Shown here: piece by piece, positions 1 through 11,955 of the stretch
Layout of the letters: each line of letters opens with the position of its first letter
How positions within the stretch are numbered: position 1 is the first letter of the stretch
Source: Hymenolepis diminuta
Taxonomy: Eukaryota > Platyhelminthes > Cestoda > Cyclophyllidea > Hymenolepididae
Direction of reading: 5' to 3'
DNA: 64,000 bases
Assembly (NCBI GenBank): GCA_900708905.1
Contig: CAADRB010000061.1
Coordinates: 1,232,485 to 1,296,484 of the forward strand
Translations under genes and position numbers: made by a program
Notes under the pieces: model-generated
Seen by the model: the letters and a program-made list of their open reading frames with translations, nothing else
Told to the model about the DNA's origin: nothing
Databases searched by the model: none

Positions 1-3000
1 TCATTTATGTCCCTATGACGCATAACCCCTGTCTGTCTGACATGTCTAAACGCGTACATCGATTTCCCCTCTTTTCTATAACCGCCTCGCTTCACATAAA
101 AAGCACATCTGCGCTCATGCTCTGGCGTGGCCTTGCCCAAGTAACTCATATAAAGCTACTCTTGTTTTTCCAGACAACACACACTGGTCAGTGTGGACTC
201 CTACATGTCCTGTTCATCTCCTCTCTTCCTTAGCACGCTGCTCTCCCTCTCTCTGTTACGCATTGTGGCCTCCTTGAATACATGTTTGGTCTACTCAACT
301 CTGGTGTTCTGCTTCACAATTGTTGTTAGCTCTTACTCAAACAGCTATGAATTGGTTGTCGTAATTTGTTAGCTGCAAAGCGTTGGTTGTTATCTAACCC
401 CAACATTTGCGGATTAGAATCTAGTCTTGATCTAAAACTGAGCTAAAATTTACAAATATATTTACACAGTAATAAGAGATTACATGTTTTAATGTGTTTT
501 CTCGCGTGTTTTTCTTGAAAATTCGTCTAAATGATAATGAACATACATTAATCTCGAAAATTTTCCCATATTCATAAATGAATGCGTACATAATAATTCT
601 CCCTTTTACATTTTGAGAAGAAATCAGGAGATATTTGCCCTTTTAGCCCCACAAAATAAATTTATTTCTCAGATCATCCGAAAACATCGGAAATCTACCT
701 ACTAAGGAGGATTCTAGTTTATGATTCATTAAACAATTTTGATTTATTAAAAGCACTAAACTCTTCTTAAACTTGCATTAGTTCGCTTCAGTGTTATCCC
801 TGTGATTTATAAAAAGACTGTAAAGTAGATTAAATAAATAAGACTTCTTATTGGCATTTCACCAGATATTGAACAGTATCTGTACTTTTAAAATCCCTAA
901 AATTTAACTGGGATTGAAAATATATCGATTTAGTTAACGGTAAACCGAACTTTGTTATTTTACAAATGCATTGTTAACTCAACACTCACTTTGATTAGAA
1001 GAGTAGCATCATGGAAGAACTCGAATTCTGCCATCTCCTACATTAGCCAAACTTAGCCAATGTCGTTGGCCATTCTGGTTTTCGGATGTGCGCTGAAGAC
1101 ATCAAATCCGGAGTCTTTGATTTTGCAGATGAGCATATTAGCCAAAATATTTGCATAATTTTAGATTCGATTTTGTGTGATGATTTTAAAATTTCAAAAT
1201 TGGGAACCGTAATTATTAGTTATATGAGTTGTAATTATTATTTTATTACTGTTTGTTCTAATTTGTAGTTTTATTCTTCTCTACTATGAGCATTTACTGT
1301 ATATGTTTTATTTTACCTAATTTATTTCAATCCCCTAACTTATACTACGAACCATATATACAGCATCCGGTGGGAATTTCGTATCGCATTATTTGAACCA
1401 TAATTTATAATCTAGTGATATAGTACTCCCTCCGGTTGGAAAATTCAATTGAATGGAATCCCATAATCACATGCTATGAAGAAACAATGGAAAAATATCC
1501 TGAAGCAGTTACAGTTTTTTCGTAAAGATAAAATAATAAAACTTAGTAACTGAAATTTAGCAAATATACCTCACGTCGCTAATAAATTATTATTAAAAGT
1601 GAATCACTTTTGTGCTCATCTTTGTTTAGAAGCTCTTCCAAAATTAAGACTTGCTTTGTCAAGAGTGATAATAAAATATATCTAGGTTGTATGCTCTCGG
1701 ATACAATATTCGAGGTAAGATATGTTTGTGATAAAAGTCTCTCCACTAGGAAGTAGTATTAAGCTTGTTAATTTTACATTTTTGATTTATACCTTAAGCA
1801 TAGGCATTGCGATGGATTCAGAAAATTGCTCCGATTTCTCTTTTGTAACTTGGGCGAACAAATTTTATTAAATGACGAAAACCACGAGTCACTGTCACGG
1901 AGAGCATGCTTTGGAAAATACTCATTTGCGGGTGGATTCCATGCTAGTCTTTATCATTTTTTTTGAAGCCAATAGAAATTTCAACCTTGAAGATGCTCTG
2001 TTTCAGTACCTACAGAGCCAGATGTTTCAAATACAAATGGATAGAGTTAAACTAGATTCGTCTGGACTAGAATAAAGTGCTACCCGATTATTATGTGAAC
2101 ATCGCACCAATATGTCCTGTTGGTAGAGCCCCATTAAGACAGAGAAATGCTGTTTTTAAGTTGAGTAATAACTAATTAAATTAGCTAATTTTCCGTTGTC
2201 TCTGTGTCATAAACTTGTAGTCAACTTTGGGTAACTGATTATAGCGGATGGGTAAATTTAACAAACAAAATATATGCTTTTAAATATAATTAACAGTCAC
2301 CACAAATAAATAGTTTACGATGACTTGGAGCAAAGGCAGATGAAATGTGTTCGAAGTACAGATTTGGAAATATGAACAATTTTATTAATTATTTGGATCT
2401 CCTAAACCAATTCACATCGAGTAATTTATAATATGACGGAGAATCGCCGATCTCTCTAAATGCATTGATGAAAAAATTTAACAACACACCTGAGAACTTA
2501 ACTAACAACTGCCAAATAGATTGTATTTGCCAAAATATTTCCATTTAAGGACGGGAAATAAGAGGTTACAACATCTTCTCGAGCCATAATAGACCCTTAT
2601 TATGGATACATTAGTCAGTGTAGTTTGTGGGAAATTAACAAGGTACTAGTGCTAAATATTACCCAGGTGCCTACCAATCAGTTTCACTGAGTATAAAGTT
2701 TCAAAAAATGAAAAAATGTGATAAGAAAAGGGAAAATAAACTGAGTTAATGTATTGATGTGCATAATTCGATTCATTGATCAATACTGTAGGTAAAAAGA
2801 AAGAGATGTATAGCCAGATTATGAAGTTAATGATAAGGAATTGAAAGAATCTACAATTCAAAGCTCTGCGAAATTCAAAGAATTTTATTCCTTATTTTTA
2901 TTTAGCTTCTCGTGCGCACTAAAACCCTCACTTCCCGTAGACATGATTCAGATTGTATGAATATCATTCAAGTAATTTTACATAATAAACACTAACTGCA

Positions 3001-4720
3001 TTCATTTCAAGCAGGTTTTATTTAGCTTCCCACACCTACTTCTAAGGCGACCCAGAACTCATCATCAGTTGAATACGTAAAGGCAAAGGAGACATAGAGG
3101 ACAACTTTACATTTGGCACTTATAATGATCCCCACAATTACTTGTACCGCGTTCTCTTCCGTCGTAGTCATGGTTTTCAGGATCCACTCTAAACTCTATG
3201 AAAACTGCAAGTTAATTGAGGGAATCGATTGTAAACATTTTTTAGACCATATGGTCTCTAAATAGTCTAGCATCATCATCCTATACCCTGTAAAATGTCA
3301 GGCAGGATTGTCCATTAATCAAATAACAAGAATACCAATGAAATACCATTCGATACTTCATTGGGCAAATTATAATTCTCATTGAAGATTATTCAAAGCA
3401 GAAACTTTCCTACAAAATGAATCAAAACAAAACGCAATAGTGTTTTAACAAGACTATTAAAAATCTTTGGGAAGATAAATAAAAAATGGTGAATTTGTAC
3501 TTTTCAATGTGGGAACGTTTTCGACTTCATTACGATTTCCAAGCATTATTCACTGAATATTTTGAAACAAGATGGTAATATCATTTACTTTTTCACAAAG
3601 TGCTCATTACTTAACAAGTTCACATGCTAAAATTACCCTAAAATACTCAAAAGTTCCAAAGTTCTCAAGATATTTTGGTCAGGACATCAAAATGTTAAAT
3701 AATATGATCGAAACTTGATTTATCTCCCCGAAATTGCATAAAATGCATTTATGTAACAGAATACTAAATCAATATGTATTTATATCAACCATATTTGTCC
3801 TTCTGTACTATTACACTTTTACCGCAAACACAGTGAAAAACCCGTGACCGTCAGCCACTTGGATCCCGTGTGCAGATTTATCGATCCGCACGTTATTTGG
3901 TGGTAGATGGGCCTACCAATTAGAAGACAGAGTTTGTTAGACGTGCAAATCTTGCTGGCCAATCAGCTGCTTACGACAACATAGTGATCGATAGCCGTGC
4001 ACGTTTACCACGAAAATGCAATGCAGCCACAGCCAAGATATATTTCCACCCAAATAAATCCCACGATAAAAATAAGCAAACTGTGAAATTTTAGAAAATG
4101 GCTTTTTAACAAGGAAATGAAATGATAAACTAATGAACAATAGCACTTCTAATCTAAAAATCGCAGATTTTAAGAACATGGTCATTTTTAAAACGTGATT
4201 TTGCGAATATAGTGAAATACAGATGCCTACAACTTTTGAGTTTACATCAGTTTTGATAAAATTTTAAAAAATCGAAAAATTGAGACCAGGTACATCACGT
4301 TATTTACCTTTGAAAATTTTTTGAATTAATGAGTACTAGATCAAGAAAAAGACGCATATGGAGGACTAAAAAGAAGTAGTTTAAGTAGAACTTAGAAATG
4401 TGTGAGATTTAACACGTGGTAGTGAATCGGCTTGTAATTGAGGTACGGTTATCAGAAATCCTGCCTTAGTATACCTACCCCCGTCTGGTCACGTACATGA
4501 CTACTAAAGGGCTATTTTCGGCTCTTGTCGATGCCCCCAAAGGCTTGGCGTCCTTACGCAATCGCACATACAGTGTCCAAGTTCACATTGATCCCCTTTT
4601 AGGTGCGCGCGTGCAAGAATGTGTGCTTCCAGGTTCGTATGCGGGATGTACAGGGGGTGGAGTTGGATGGGTAAGAGGGTTGTGTGTAAACTGACCAATA
4701 AATGTTCGCCAATTCCACGC
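1..4720. other. Intergenic region upstream of troponin T, no gene recognised
   Basis: This AT-rich stretch has only short open frames (up to about 80 codons) on both strands. None has a recognisable domain or flanking splice sites that would join it into a longer product. The part from about 4440 to 4800 is less AT-rich than the rest and directly precedes the troponin T start, so it is the likely promoter and 5' UTR area. I could not identify a specific TATA box or muscle regulatory element with confidence. A distal exon of a neighbouring gene cannot be excluded. Confidence 0.5.
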
Positions 4721-4796
4721 AGGATTGCTGCCTCTCGCCTTTTGCCAGTATTAGGTGCATAACTCCCCTAGTAGGCACCAGCAATTTCGACTTTCA

Positions 4797-4828
4797 GAGA
4801 GTTCTGTACACACTAGGCACCCGTAACC
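4797..4828 (+). promoter_or_regulatory. Candidate splice acceptor and short 5' UTR of troponin T
   Basis: A pyrimidine-rich stretch ending in TTTCAG (AG at 4796-4797) lies 31 nt before the troponin T ATG. It could be the acceptor of a 5' UTR intron or of a trans-spliced leader, which is common in flatworms. A second AG at 4721-4722, after CCACGC, is an alternative. An in-frame TAG at 4814-4816 lies between this acceptor and the ATG, so translation cannot start further upstream in this frame. Whether the acceptor is used is inference. Confidence 0.35.
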
Positions 4829-7753
4829 ATGTCCGACGATGAACAACCGCAGCATCCGTAAGTCCTACTGATTAAAATTATGCCCTTTTCTTCTTATTTT
4901 TCTCTCCTGATGCTCATAATTATTATCATGAATCACCTTTTTACTATTTCAAATTGACCTCTTATAGGCGGTAAGTATCCTTTATTGCGAGTTGCAGCTT
5001 AAAATCATCATTTCGCGGGTTCTATTTACGTCATTTTTTCAGTTATCAATCTATTTATTATTCAGAAGCAAAAAGCACACCAAATTCTCGTTTAACACTG
5101 CATGAAAAAGCTGATAAATGGTGCTATTTAGACCACATTTAATAACTTTTATTATTTTTCCTAATTTCAGTGATGGAGATATCAGTGAAGTTAGACTGAA
5201 GATGGAGGTGAGTTTCCTTTTTTTATTTGCACGCATATTGCATAAATCAATTAATAGTAAGTGGATAACCAATAATCAAATCACCGCGCACCTGTCCGCA
5301 ATTTGCAACATGTTTAATTATCGATTTGCTCATGCTTCAGGAGGATGCGCGCAAACGCAAAGAACGCGCTGAAGAGGAATGGAGAGAATATGAGGAAATT
5401 CGTCGGGCTGAACGCGAAAAAGAAGAAGAGGAGATTAGACAACTTCGTGAACGTCGTGTTAGTTAAATATTTTCTTTTCATTTCTTAGTTAATAACCAAA
5501 TCTACAGTGATTAATCGATCAATGGCCAAAATTAGCAATATATTTAACGTATATAAGTGATTCCAGTTTCGCTTTTTTATATTATATATATTTTATGGTA
5601 ATTATCTTTTTCGATAATTTCAATAACAAGCTGTTTATTACATGATGATCACAGGTTTAATTTACTTATATGGAAACCTTACCTTATGCTAGGAAAATTG
5701 TTTGTTCGTTAACTTGTTATGGGTTGAAGAACTTGCTTGATCTTAAATGTACTATTGGTAAACAGTTATTTGTGAGGTCACCTTCGCTTCGTTCATCTGG
5801 CTAAGATTTGATCTTTAAAGCTGTGGTTTTAAAATTCCCCCTGCTGGTACAGGAATAAGAAATAAATAAATAATAAAGAAATTTTGTTTATCAAGCTATT
5901 TTTATTAACATATTATTATTTATAGGAGCGTCGAAAGAAGGAGCGTGCTGAGGAAGAAGCCCGATTGGCCGAAGCTCGCGCTATTGAAGAACAAAAGCGT
6001 CGAGCAGAAGATGTAAATTTCTTATCAGTTTATTGATTTTTTCCTAATTTTATTCTTTCTCCGTTAAGTTAATTTGGCGGATCGATGGTTAAACAGCATG
6101 AATCAATTTACCCTAATGTACAAATGCACAATTTTAAAATTTAACTTTAAGATTACGGGTTAATTTCTTGTTTTAATATTTTCAGGAAGAACGCCAACGC
6201 AAGAAGCGTGAAGAGGAGCAGCGCAAACGCGAAGAACGCGAGCGTAAGCGGCAGGAATTCGCTGAAATGTCTAAGATGACCACTCGTCGTAATTTTGTCA
6301 TCAACAAGAAGGCAGGATCTGTTGAGGTAAGAAATCATTTCCTTTTCATTCCAAATCTCTATCATCTCAACTACTATTTATTCGAAAGACCGGATTTAAT
6401 TTGCGGTTTTATCATTTAAATCAACAGGTTCAGGTGAGATGACTAACCGTTAACTAATGTTGAATGTTAATGTATGCATGGATGTGTTCACAAAAGACGA
6501 TGAGGCACAAATCTCTAACTAAAGCCACTAAAATAATGCTTTTTTGGGTCTTTCTTTTTCACAGCTTCAGGTAAAAAGACCAATGTGTATAGACTGAACT
6601 CCTCCAACTAACTCTGGTTAATCATCTGTTATGTGTTGTCGAGAATGCATGGTTGTAAGCCAGTTGTTGGTGTTGTAGGAATTGGTGTCAAACTTAAACA
6701 TGGATATATAGAATTGTATACTATTTGAATTAATCGTTTCTCACATAACCGTCTCACTGTTTCTATTAAAGGCATGAGTGTTGTTTCAGTCTACTAACAG
6801 GCTGCATGCATGAAACGGATCTTTCTCGGAGCTGCTAACCGGGAATTTATGTTTAATATTGCTTATCTGATTAATAGCAAGTCGAAGAAGTCAAGCACGA
6901 GGAAGTTCAAAAGTCTAAGGAACAATTGGAAGCCGAACGCAAAGCAATCTTGGAGCAGCGAATTCAGCCTCTTCAAATTGACGGTTTGAAAGGTGAACAA
7001 CTTCGTGCCAAGGCTAAGGAACTCAATGATATCATCATGAGACTTGAAGGTGACAAATACGACTTGGAACAGCGTTTCACTCGTCAAAGCTATGATGTAA
7101 GCTGTCTGACAGTCGTAGGAGTTTATCGGTCTTGTTACAACCGCCCTAATCATTCATTTACTCTTTGTTTAGATGCAAGAGCTTGCTGAGAGAGCCAGAC
7201 AAATGAACAAGGGGTGAGTATTGATCTTAAAATTGACAATCCAGCTATCATCTTTCACAAATCATGCCAACTACTCTCATTTCAGAGACAAGCGTGGAAC
7301 TAAAGTGCAAAATGCACCGTAAGTGAATCAGAAGACTACATTTTCAAATTCCTTCAAAGAATGAAAGGTTTCATTGATTTGACTTTATTGAATTTTAGTG
7401 ATCCACTTGCAGCTAAGATAAGTGGCCTTCCAGTAAGTTGAATCTATTACTCAGTAGACCTCTACCACTGATACTTAATGGTAACGCCTTTGTTTTTCGT
7501 CATTCTTTAGCCCAAGATTTCCATGTACAGCGAGTACGAGCGCGTTAAAGACCATCGTAGCTTCAACGAGCGTCAAGGTGTGTTTAAAGGTCCCCTCTTT
7601 ACCGAAAGGTACGAAAGAATTGAACCTAAGGTCAAGGTCGTGATGACTGAGGATGGTTTCCAAATTGGTGACGAAGTGCCCAAACCATCAGAACCATCAG
7701 AAGCAGCACCACCTGCGGAAAATTCTGAACCTGCAGCTGTTACTGCAGAGTAG
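4829..7753 (+). CDS. Troponin T, muscle thin-filament protein (multi-exon)
   Basis: Troponin T binds tropomyosin and holds troponin I and C on the thin filament. The exons I join are 4829-4857, 5171-5207, 5341-5457, 5926-6012, 6186-6326, one 6-nt micro-exon (6428-6433 or 6565-6570), 6878-7096, 7173-7213, 7286-7318, 7399-7432 and 7511-7753. All have GT/AG borders and keep the frame, giving about 328 residues. Residues 1-22 are an acidic leader. Residues 23-137 are a very charged Arg/Glu/Lys helix of the tropomyosin-binding type, ending near MTTRRNF and INKK. Residues 140-212 hold the troponin family core, with RIQPLQIDGLKGEQLR and LEGDKYDLEQRF. The tail (249-328) is Pro/Ala/Glu-rich, ending PAAVTAE. 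The ATG is supported by an in-frame TAG 13 nt upstream. The 33-nt exon 7286-7318 could be skipped without a frameshift. The family call is very secure. The use of the tiny exons is inference. Confidence 0.96.
4968..4970 (+). other. Candidate 3-nt micro-exon (GCG) of troponin T
   Basis: A pyrimidine-rich tract ending CTTATAG is followed by GCG and then by the donor GTAAGT. The previous exon ends in phase 2 (CC). Skipping gives Pro-Asp-Gly at the junction; inclusion gives Pro-Arg-Asp-Gly. Both keep the frame. It may instead be an unused decoy or a recursive-type splice point. Confidence 0.35.
6428..6433 (+). other. Candidate 6-nt micro-exon a (GTTCAG, Val-Gln) of troponin T
   Basis: Six bases lie between an acceptor (CAACAG) and a donor (GTGAGA), in the intron between exons 6186-6326 and 6878-7096, which join in phase 0. 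Inclusion adds Val-Gln just before the troponin core. The pyrimidine tract is weak. The partner at 6565-6570 differs by one base, which suggests duplicated and perhaps mutually exclusive micro-exons. Alternatively, TTCAG directly followed by GTGAG could be a zero-length recursive splice site. Confidence 0.45.
6565..6570 (+). other. Candidate 6-nt micro-exon b (CTTCAG, Leu-Gln) of troponin T
   Basis: A strong pyrimidine tract (CTTTCTTTTTCACAG) precedes the six bases CTTCAG, which are followed by the donor GTAAAA. Inclusion adds Leu-Gln in frame at the same point as micro-exon a. The better tract makes this the stronger of the two. A recursive splice point (CTTCAG then GTAAAA) is the other reading. 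Confidence 0.5.
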
Positions 7754-8190
7754 AAGTTGTCTGTTTACCTGCCTCTTCTTTATCTTCTCATATTTACGCC
7801 TTCCCACGTCCATACTTCTCCTCTCTCTCTCTCTCTAAGTGTTTAGAACAATCAGAAAAAAAGCAATACATCGACTTAAAATAGACGTCTACTTTTTCGT
7901 AACCGTGTGCGCTTTCTCTTCTCTTCCTTTCTCCTTTATTTCTTGAAAGTATATAAATGTGAAATCACTGCCTTGCAGGTTATGCGATGATTATGTATTT
8001 TCTTCCCTACTTCTTTATCTGAATAATCATTGGATAATATATTTTCGAAGTAGACAATGACAACGCATGGTGCAATAGGAGAATTTACTATTTGTTGGTC
8101 CAGAATCTTAGTGTATTCATTCAAACTTATTTTGAAGTTTTTGGCTCTACAATTGATAGAAGAATTTCCAGGTACACAAGGTAGAATAAA
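7754..8190 (+). other. Troponin T 3' UTR with CT microsatellite and candidate poly(A) signal
   Basis: After the TAG stop the sequence is pyrimidine-rich and includes an uninterrupted CT run at 7821-7836. The first canonical AATAAA on the + strand is at 8185-8190, with another at 8557-8562. Which one ends the transcript cannot be told from sequence. Confidence 0.45.
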
Positions 8191-11100
8191 ATACTTAAAG
8201 AAGGGTATCCAAAAATCGATAGCTCGATACCAATGCACCTAAAATCATATGAGATTAAACATAGTATTAACAATGAAAAGACTATTCAATTAATCAAACT
8301 TTAGATTCTGATTTTTGAATCTGTTCTTATTTAGAAATAGTTATAACGTAACCAACTAGAAGTCCTGTTAGAAATCTCCCAGAGCCAACAATCTAGAAAA
8401 TTCTCTAATGTGGTAACTTAACACAGAAGCTAATAACCCACAACAGATCAGAAGACATGTTGTGGTCAACACGCGTGTATTAACGAAACTCACTCTCAGT
8501 TAGTATTGGCTTAAACATATAAGTATAATTATCAAGTGTCCTTTATCGGTGGGGAAAATAAAGAAAGAAATTGCATTCTTATTCATAGAAGAAATGTTAG
8601 GAGCGGGAAAATAAGTATCATTTCTTCTAACAGAAACTTACAAGAAGACATGCTAATAATGAAATGAATGCAGGAATTTCAAATAATTGTACAGCACTTG
8701 ATTAATAATATGTATGCAATGGAATTTATATCATAGTACGGAAGTGACTGCAGCCTAGGAGGTTTCCTTCCAAACTTCTGCACACTTCGTCAGAAAAAAA
8801 ATAGAAAAGAGGTAAACTGTGGTTGCGTACTTACTTGAGAGAATAAGGAGTGAATCTGCTTCATAGAAAGCAGCCAGATAAGTATAATAACGAGTGAAAT
8901 CTGCACATTTGGTTTCAAAAGAAAGTACGTTTAAGTTTGAACATACAAATGTTGGTCAAAGCACCTTTAACCGGACTCTAAACGGGTGTTTGGTGGGGAA
9001 GAAGAGGGAAGTCGGACAATGAATCCTACAAAGAATTCTAGTCTTTGCACTATTGGGAATCAACCACAGCTGAAAGGTGTGCGTAAAAGAGAAATTATGT
9101 GTTCAGATTCTCGGTGTCATCGACTCTGCAAATGAAAGGGAAATGAGAAGGCACTGGTCGATCGATCACCACAAACCCGAAGATGATCTGCCGACTGGTA
9201 GACTTCTTTGTCCAGTGCATGGTACTACAAGAGTTACTGAAAAAGAGACTGACACCGAAAGCATGAAAAAATGTGTAAAGAAACTGGCCATCCAAGCACC
9301 TATTTTTTGTGCAACCGGATGTGTGCTTTCATATAATTATTCCAAAGTTATGGCTGCTCAACGAGATAACGGGAAAATTTGATCTTCAGAACTAAATCAA
9401 AGATGGAAAAGAATGTTAAAGTAAAAGAGTAATCATCAAAAACTCACAAAGTTATCTCTTTCCAATGTAATAGAGTGTGAAATCTATGTATCCTACTGCC
9501 TAATCCGTATTATTAACACAATCTCTAAAAGTGGACTTATTATGAAAACTGGTCATCCAGACTTTCCCTAATGAAGAGCATGATGATGAAAAAAGGATAA
9601 ATTATTCTGCTAATGTTGGAGATCGGATGAAATAGGCTTCCCCTGACTATCATACTGCTCTATATGTCCTTTATAAATTTCCCTCCCTGCGTGTTTTGAC
9701 ATTTCCTCATAATGACAAGCTGTAATGCTGTTTTGCCCGTCATGAAAAGCATAAGTAATAATATTTGGTTCAAACCCGTTCTCCTGTGTTTAAACTAATT
9801 TTATTAATAAACGATAAGGCAGAATTCTATATAATCAATTAGAAAATCTGTAGAAGTTACCATTGTTTATGAATCAGCAATCTTTTGCATCATTATGCAC
9901 CACAGATGTATTTATTCATCGTTAATAATGTCGTACCGACCTAACTTCGGTAAATTCAATTTGATTTATCTTAATAGGACGATTTCCCTATTTTTAATAG
10001 TATTTATTAACTAATTTTGATATTCTCTAAATGCAACTGGGTTGACGAAATAAATTCCAAAGTATATAAATTGTATTAACCGGTAAGATTTTCTATTTTC
10101 TTATTTCCCAGGGCAAGACAAAGAAGCTTTATAACGTTTCATCATTGGGAAACATCCAAACATGCCGGACTTGAAAGTTCATAAAGGGGGAACGTGTTCA
10201 CATTTAGGAGGGAATTGTAGGGCAGATAGTGAAATAAGAGTTAGGAGATTAGTAGAACCCTACATTTTCTGAGTTCCAAAATAATCAAGTCAACTGCAAT
10301 CCTAAGTTGAAGGTCGTCAGATTTATCCCTTCTTTTTACCACCGTGCTCTTAGTAGAGAAAATCTGGGTGACAAGTTTCAAATGATTTCGAAGCCATCCT
10401 CTTTCCACATAATACTTGTAGCACCCATCATCTGAACAAAGAAATCTAACCAGCTGACTGATCGGTAAATTAACACTTTTAGCCCAAGGCCGCTTGAAGC
10501 TGAAGCCAGCTGAATCAGATCAATATTTTTTTCTAATTTAGGATATAATTAGCAATAAGAAATAAACCAGTTAGATGCTAGGGTTTGTTGAGAAAAATCT
10601 GAGGAAGAAAATAGAAACAGTAATTGGTATTGTTAATATTTCGCGATACAGAGTTACTGCCAAAGACTACTTAATTTGTCTTCAGCGCTTTTAAACCACA
10701 TTTATGGGAATTTCCAAGAAATAATGAAATAAAGAATAATTTCTCTTTTAATTTTTCCCATAACTGGCTCAAGAAAACATGACAAAAACAGTTTAAATTT
10801 ACTTAATATTTCACAAATCGTAAGACATCAGGTATATTGCTAGAGGAATAGTAATTAGCCCAAACCTACAACCGCGCCAGCCAATATGGTAGCGTCTGCC
10901 AGACGCAATATGATGCAATAGACCAATAAGAAGCTACATCCCGAGATAATACTCAGCATCAATAACACTTTGAGACGAATTAGTCTTTGTGGCAAAGTGG
11001 TTGCTTCCTTTCACTATTGTACTTTTTAGGACTTCAGCAAATATTATGAAAAGTCCTCTTTGGTAACTTAATAAGTCGTCTTGAAGACAGGGAACTTCAG

Positions 11101-11241
11101 CCTCACCTCTTACCTAGATCTATTAGATCTAAGTGAATTGCACATTCAGCAGTACATCAATAAGCACTTAGATTTACTACACTTGTGATGTAGTGTTCTT
11201 TCAATCCAGAATAAAGAAATGATCACAAAAAATTAAAAAAT
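8191..11241. other. Convergent intergenic spacer between troponin T and protocadherin
   Basis: This is AT-rich DNA between two convergent genes. It contains one open frame of 101 codons (9077-9382), described separately, and a perfect 7+1+7 inverted repeat at 10892-10906 (GCGTCTG, C, CAGACGC). No exon of either neighbour and no RNA gene was recognised. Confidence 0.5.
9077..9382 (+). CDS. Unassigned 101-codon open reading frame, doubtful
   Basis: This is an open frame of 101 codons in AT-rich spacer DNA, 1.3 kb downstream of troponin T. The predicted peptide is hydrophilic, with scattered Cys and His (for example LLCPVHG and a later APIFCATGC). I recognise no family. There is no signal peptide, although a weakly hydrophobic stretch lies near the end. 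No clear splice sites link it to other exons, and an antisense frame overlaps it. It may be chance, or a relic of an older gene or transposon. Confidence 0.12.
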   Translation: MCVKEKLCVQILGVIDSANEREMRRHWSIDHHKPEDDLPTGRLLCPVHGTTRVTEKETDTESMKKCVKKLAIQAPIFCATGCVLSYNYSKVMAAQRDNGKI

Positions 11242-11247
11242 TTTATT
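11242..11247 (-). terminator. Candidate poly(A) signal of protocadherin
   Basis: AATAAA reads on the - strand 259 nt past the protocadherin stop codon. It is the first plausible signal I see beyond the (TA)n tract at 11438-11471. Its use is inferred from position only. Confidence 0.4.
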
Positions 11248-11434
11248 AACAGAAATCAAGTAATTCAATTCAGTCACGTCTCATTGGGGAAACGGATAGA
11301 GGGACGTGTGAAAAAAAACGATAAAATGCACGTCACACGAGGGTATAGAGAAATATATAACCGGTAAGATATTAGAGTTATGAGCGCACAGGAATGGACT
11401 CGATTTTTCTTTGTCAGGCAGTTTATGAGTAGTA

Positions 11435-11437
<3 letters not shown>

Positions 11438-11471
<34 letters not shown>
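11438..11471. repeat. (TA)n microsatellite in protocadherin 3' UTR
   Basis: This is an uninterrupted TA dinucleotide run of about 34 nt, starting 35 nt after the protocadherin stop on the - strand. It is likely to vary in length between individuals. Confidence 0.95.
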
Positions 11472-11473
<2 letters not shown>

Positions 11474-11505
11474 AAGTATCGTACAAAAGTACAGGGAGTC
11501 ACACA

Positions 11506-11955
11506 CTAGACATAACTAGCTTGTGGCTTTGGGAAGGAGACAGCATAATTTTCCAGAGTTCGGCCTGATGTCACTGGTGGAGGGGTCATGCATATTTTCT
11601 TTCCAAAGTTACCCCCCAGAAAGTCGTCCGAACGAACACCGTTTGAGACCAGAACCGAGATTGGGTCGTCAATATCATGGTCAAGCTCACTCTCCAAGTC
11701 GTCGCAACCTGCCAGCATAGGCTCGGATTTGTAATGACTAGCCTTTTGGGCGAAACGACTCTGATTTTGACTTAGACTATTTGAGTAAGAGAGAAGGTCA
11801 CAACTACCCTGTTGTTGTTGTTGTTGTTGTTGGTGATGATTGGTAGAGGTTGTTAGGGTTTTGGATCTCGAGGGATAGCTCTGTTGCTGATGCTGTTGAA
11901 GACCTTCTGGGTATCGAACCATGGTGGGAGCTGCTCCTGAATGGGTTATTGGCAC
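11506..11955 (-). CDS. Protocadherin exon 9: glutamine-rich C-terminal tail
   Basis: This exon gives 149 residues and a TAG stop, after the acceptor CATTTTAG. It begins VPITHSGAAP and contains two Gln-rich runs, one of eight consecutive Gln encoded by near-pure CAA repeats (about 11808-11831). An acidic segment (DDLESELDHDIDDP) follows, and the protein ends PQASYV. The Gln run is likely to vary in length. Confidence 0.9.
   Translation of the reverse strand: MPITHSGAAPTMVRYPEGLQQHQQQSYPSRSKTLTTSTNHHQQQQQQQQGSCDLLSYSNSLSQNQSRFAQKASHYKSEPMLAGCDDLESELDHDIDDPISVLVSNGVRSDDFLGGNFGKKICMTPPPVTSGRTLENYAVSFPKPQASYV

Noticed and set aside
4497..4698. Overlapping 60-65 codon frames on both strands just before troponin T
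   Set aside because: They fall in the less AT-rich promoter area, lack any domain, and overlap each other on opposite strands.
6863..7153. Antisense open frame of 96 codons on the - strand
   Set aside because: It is the shadow of the well-supported troponin T exon 6878-7096 on the other strand.
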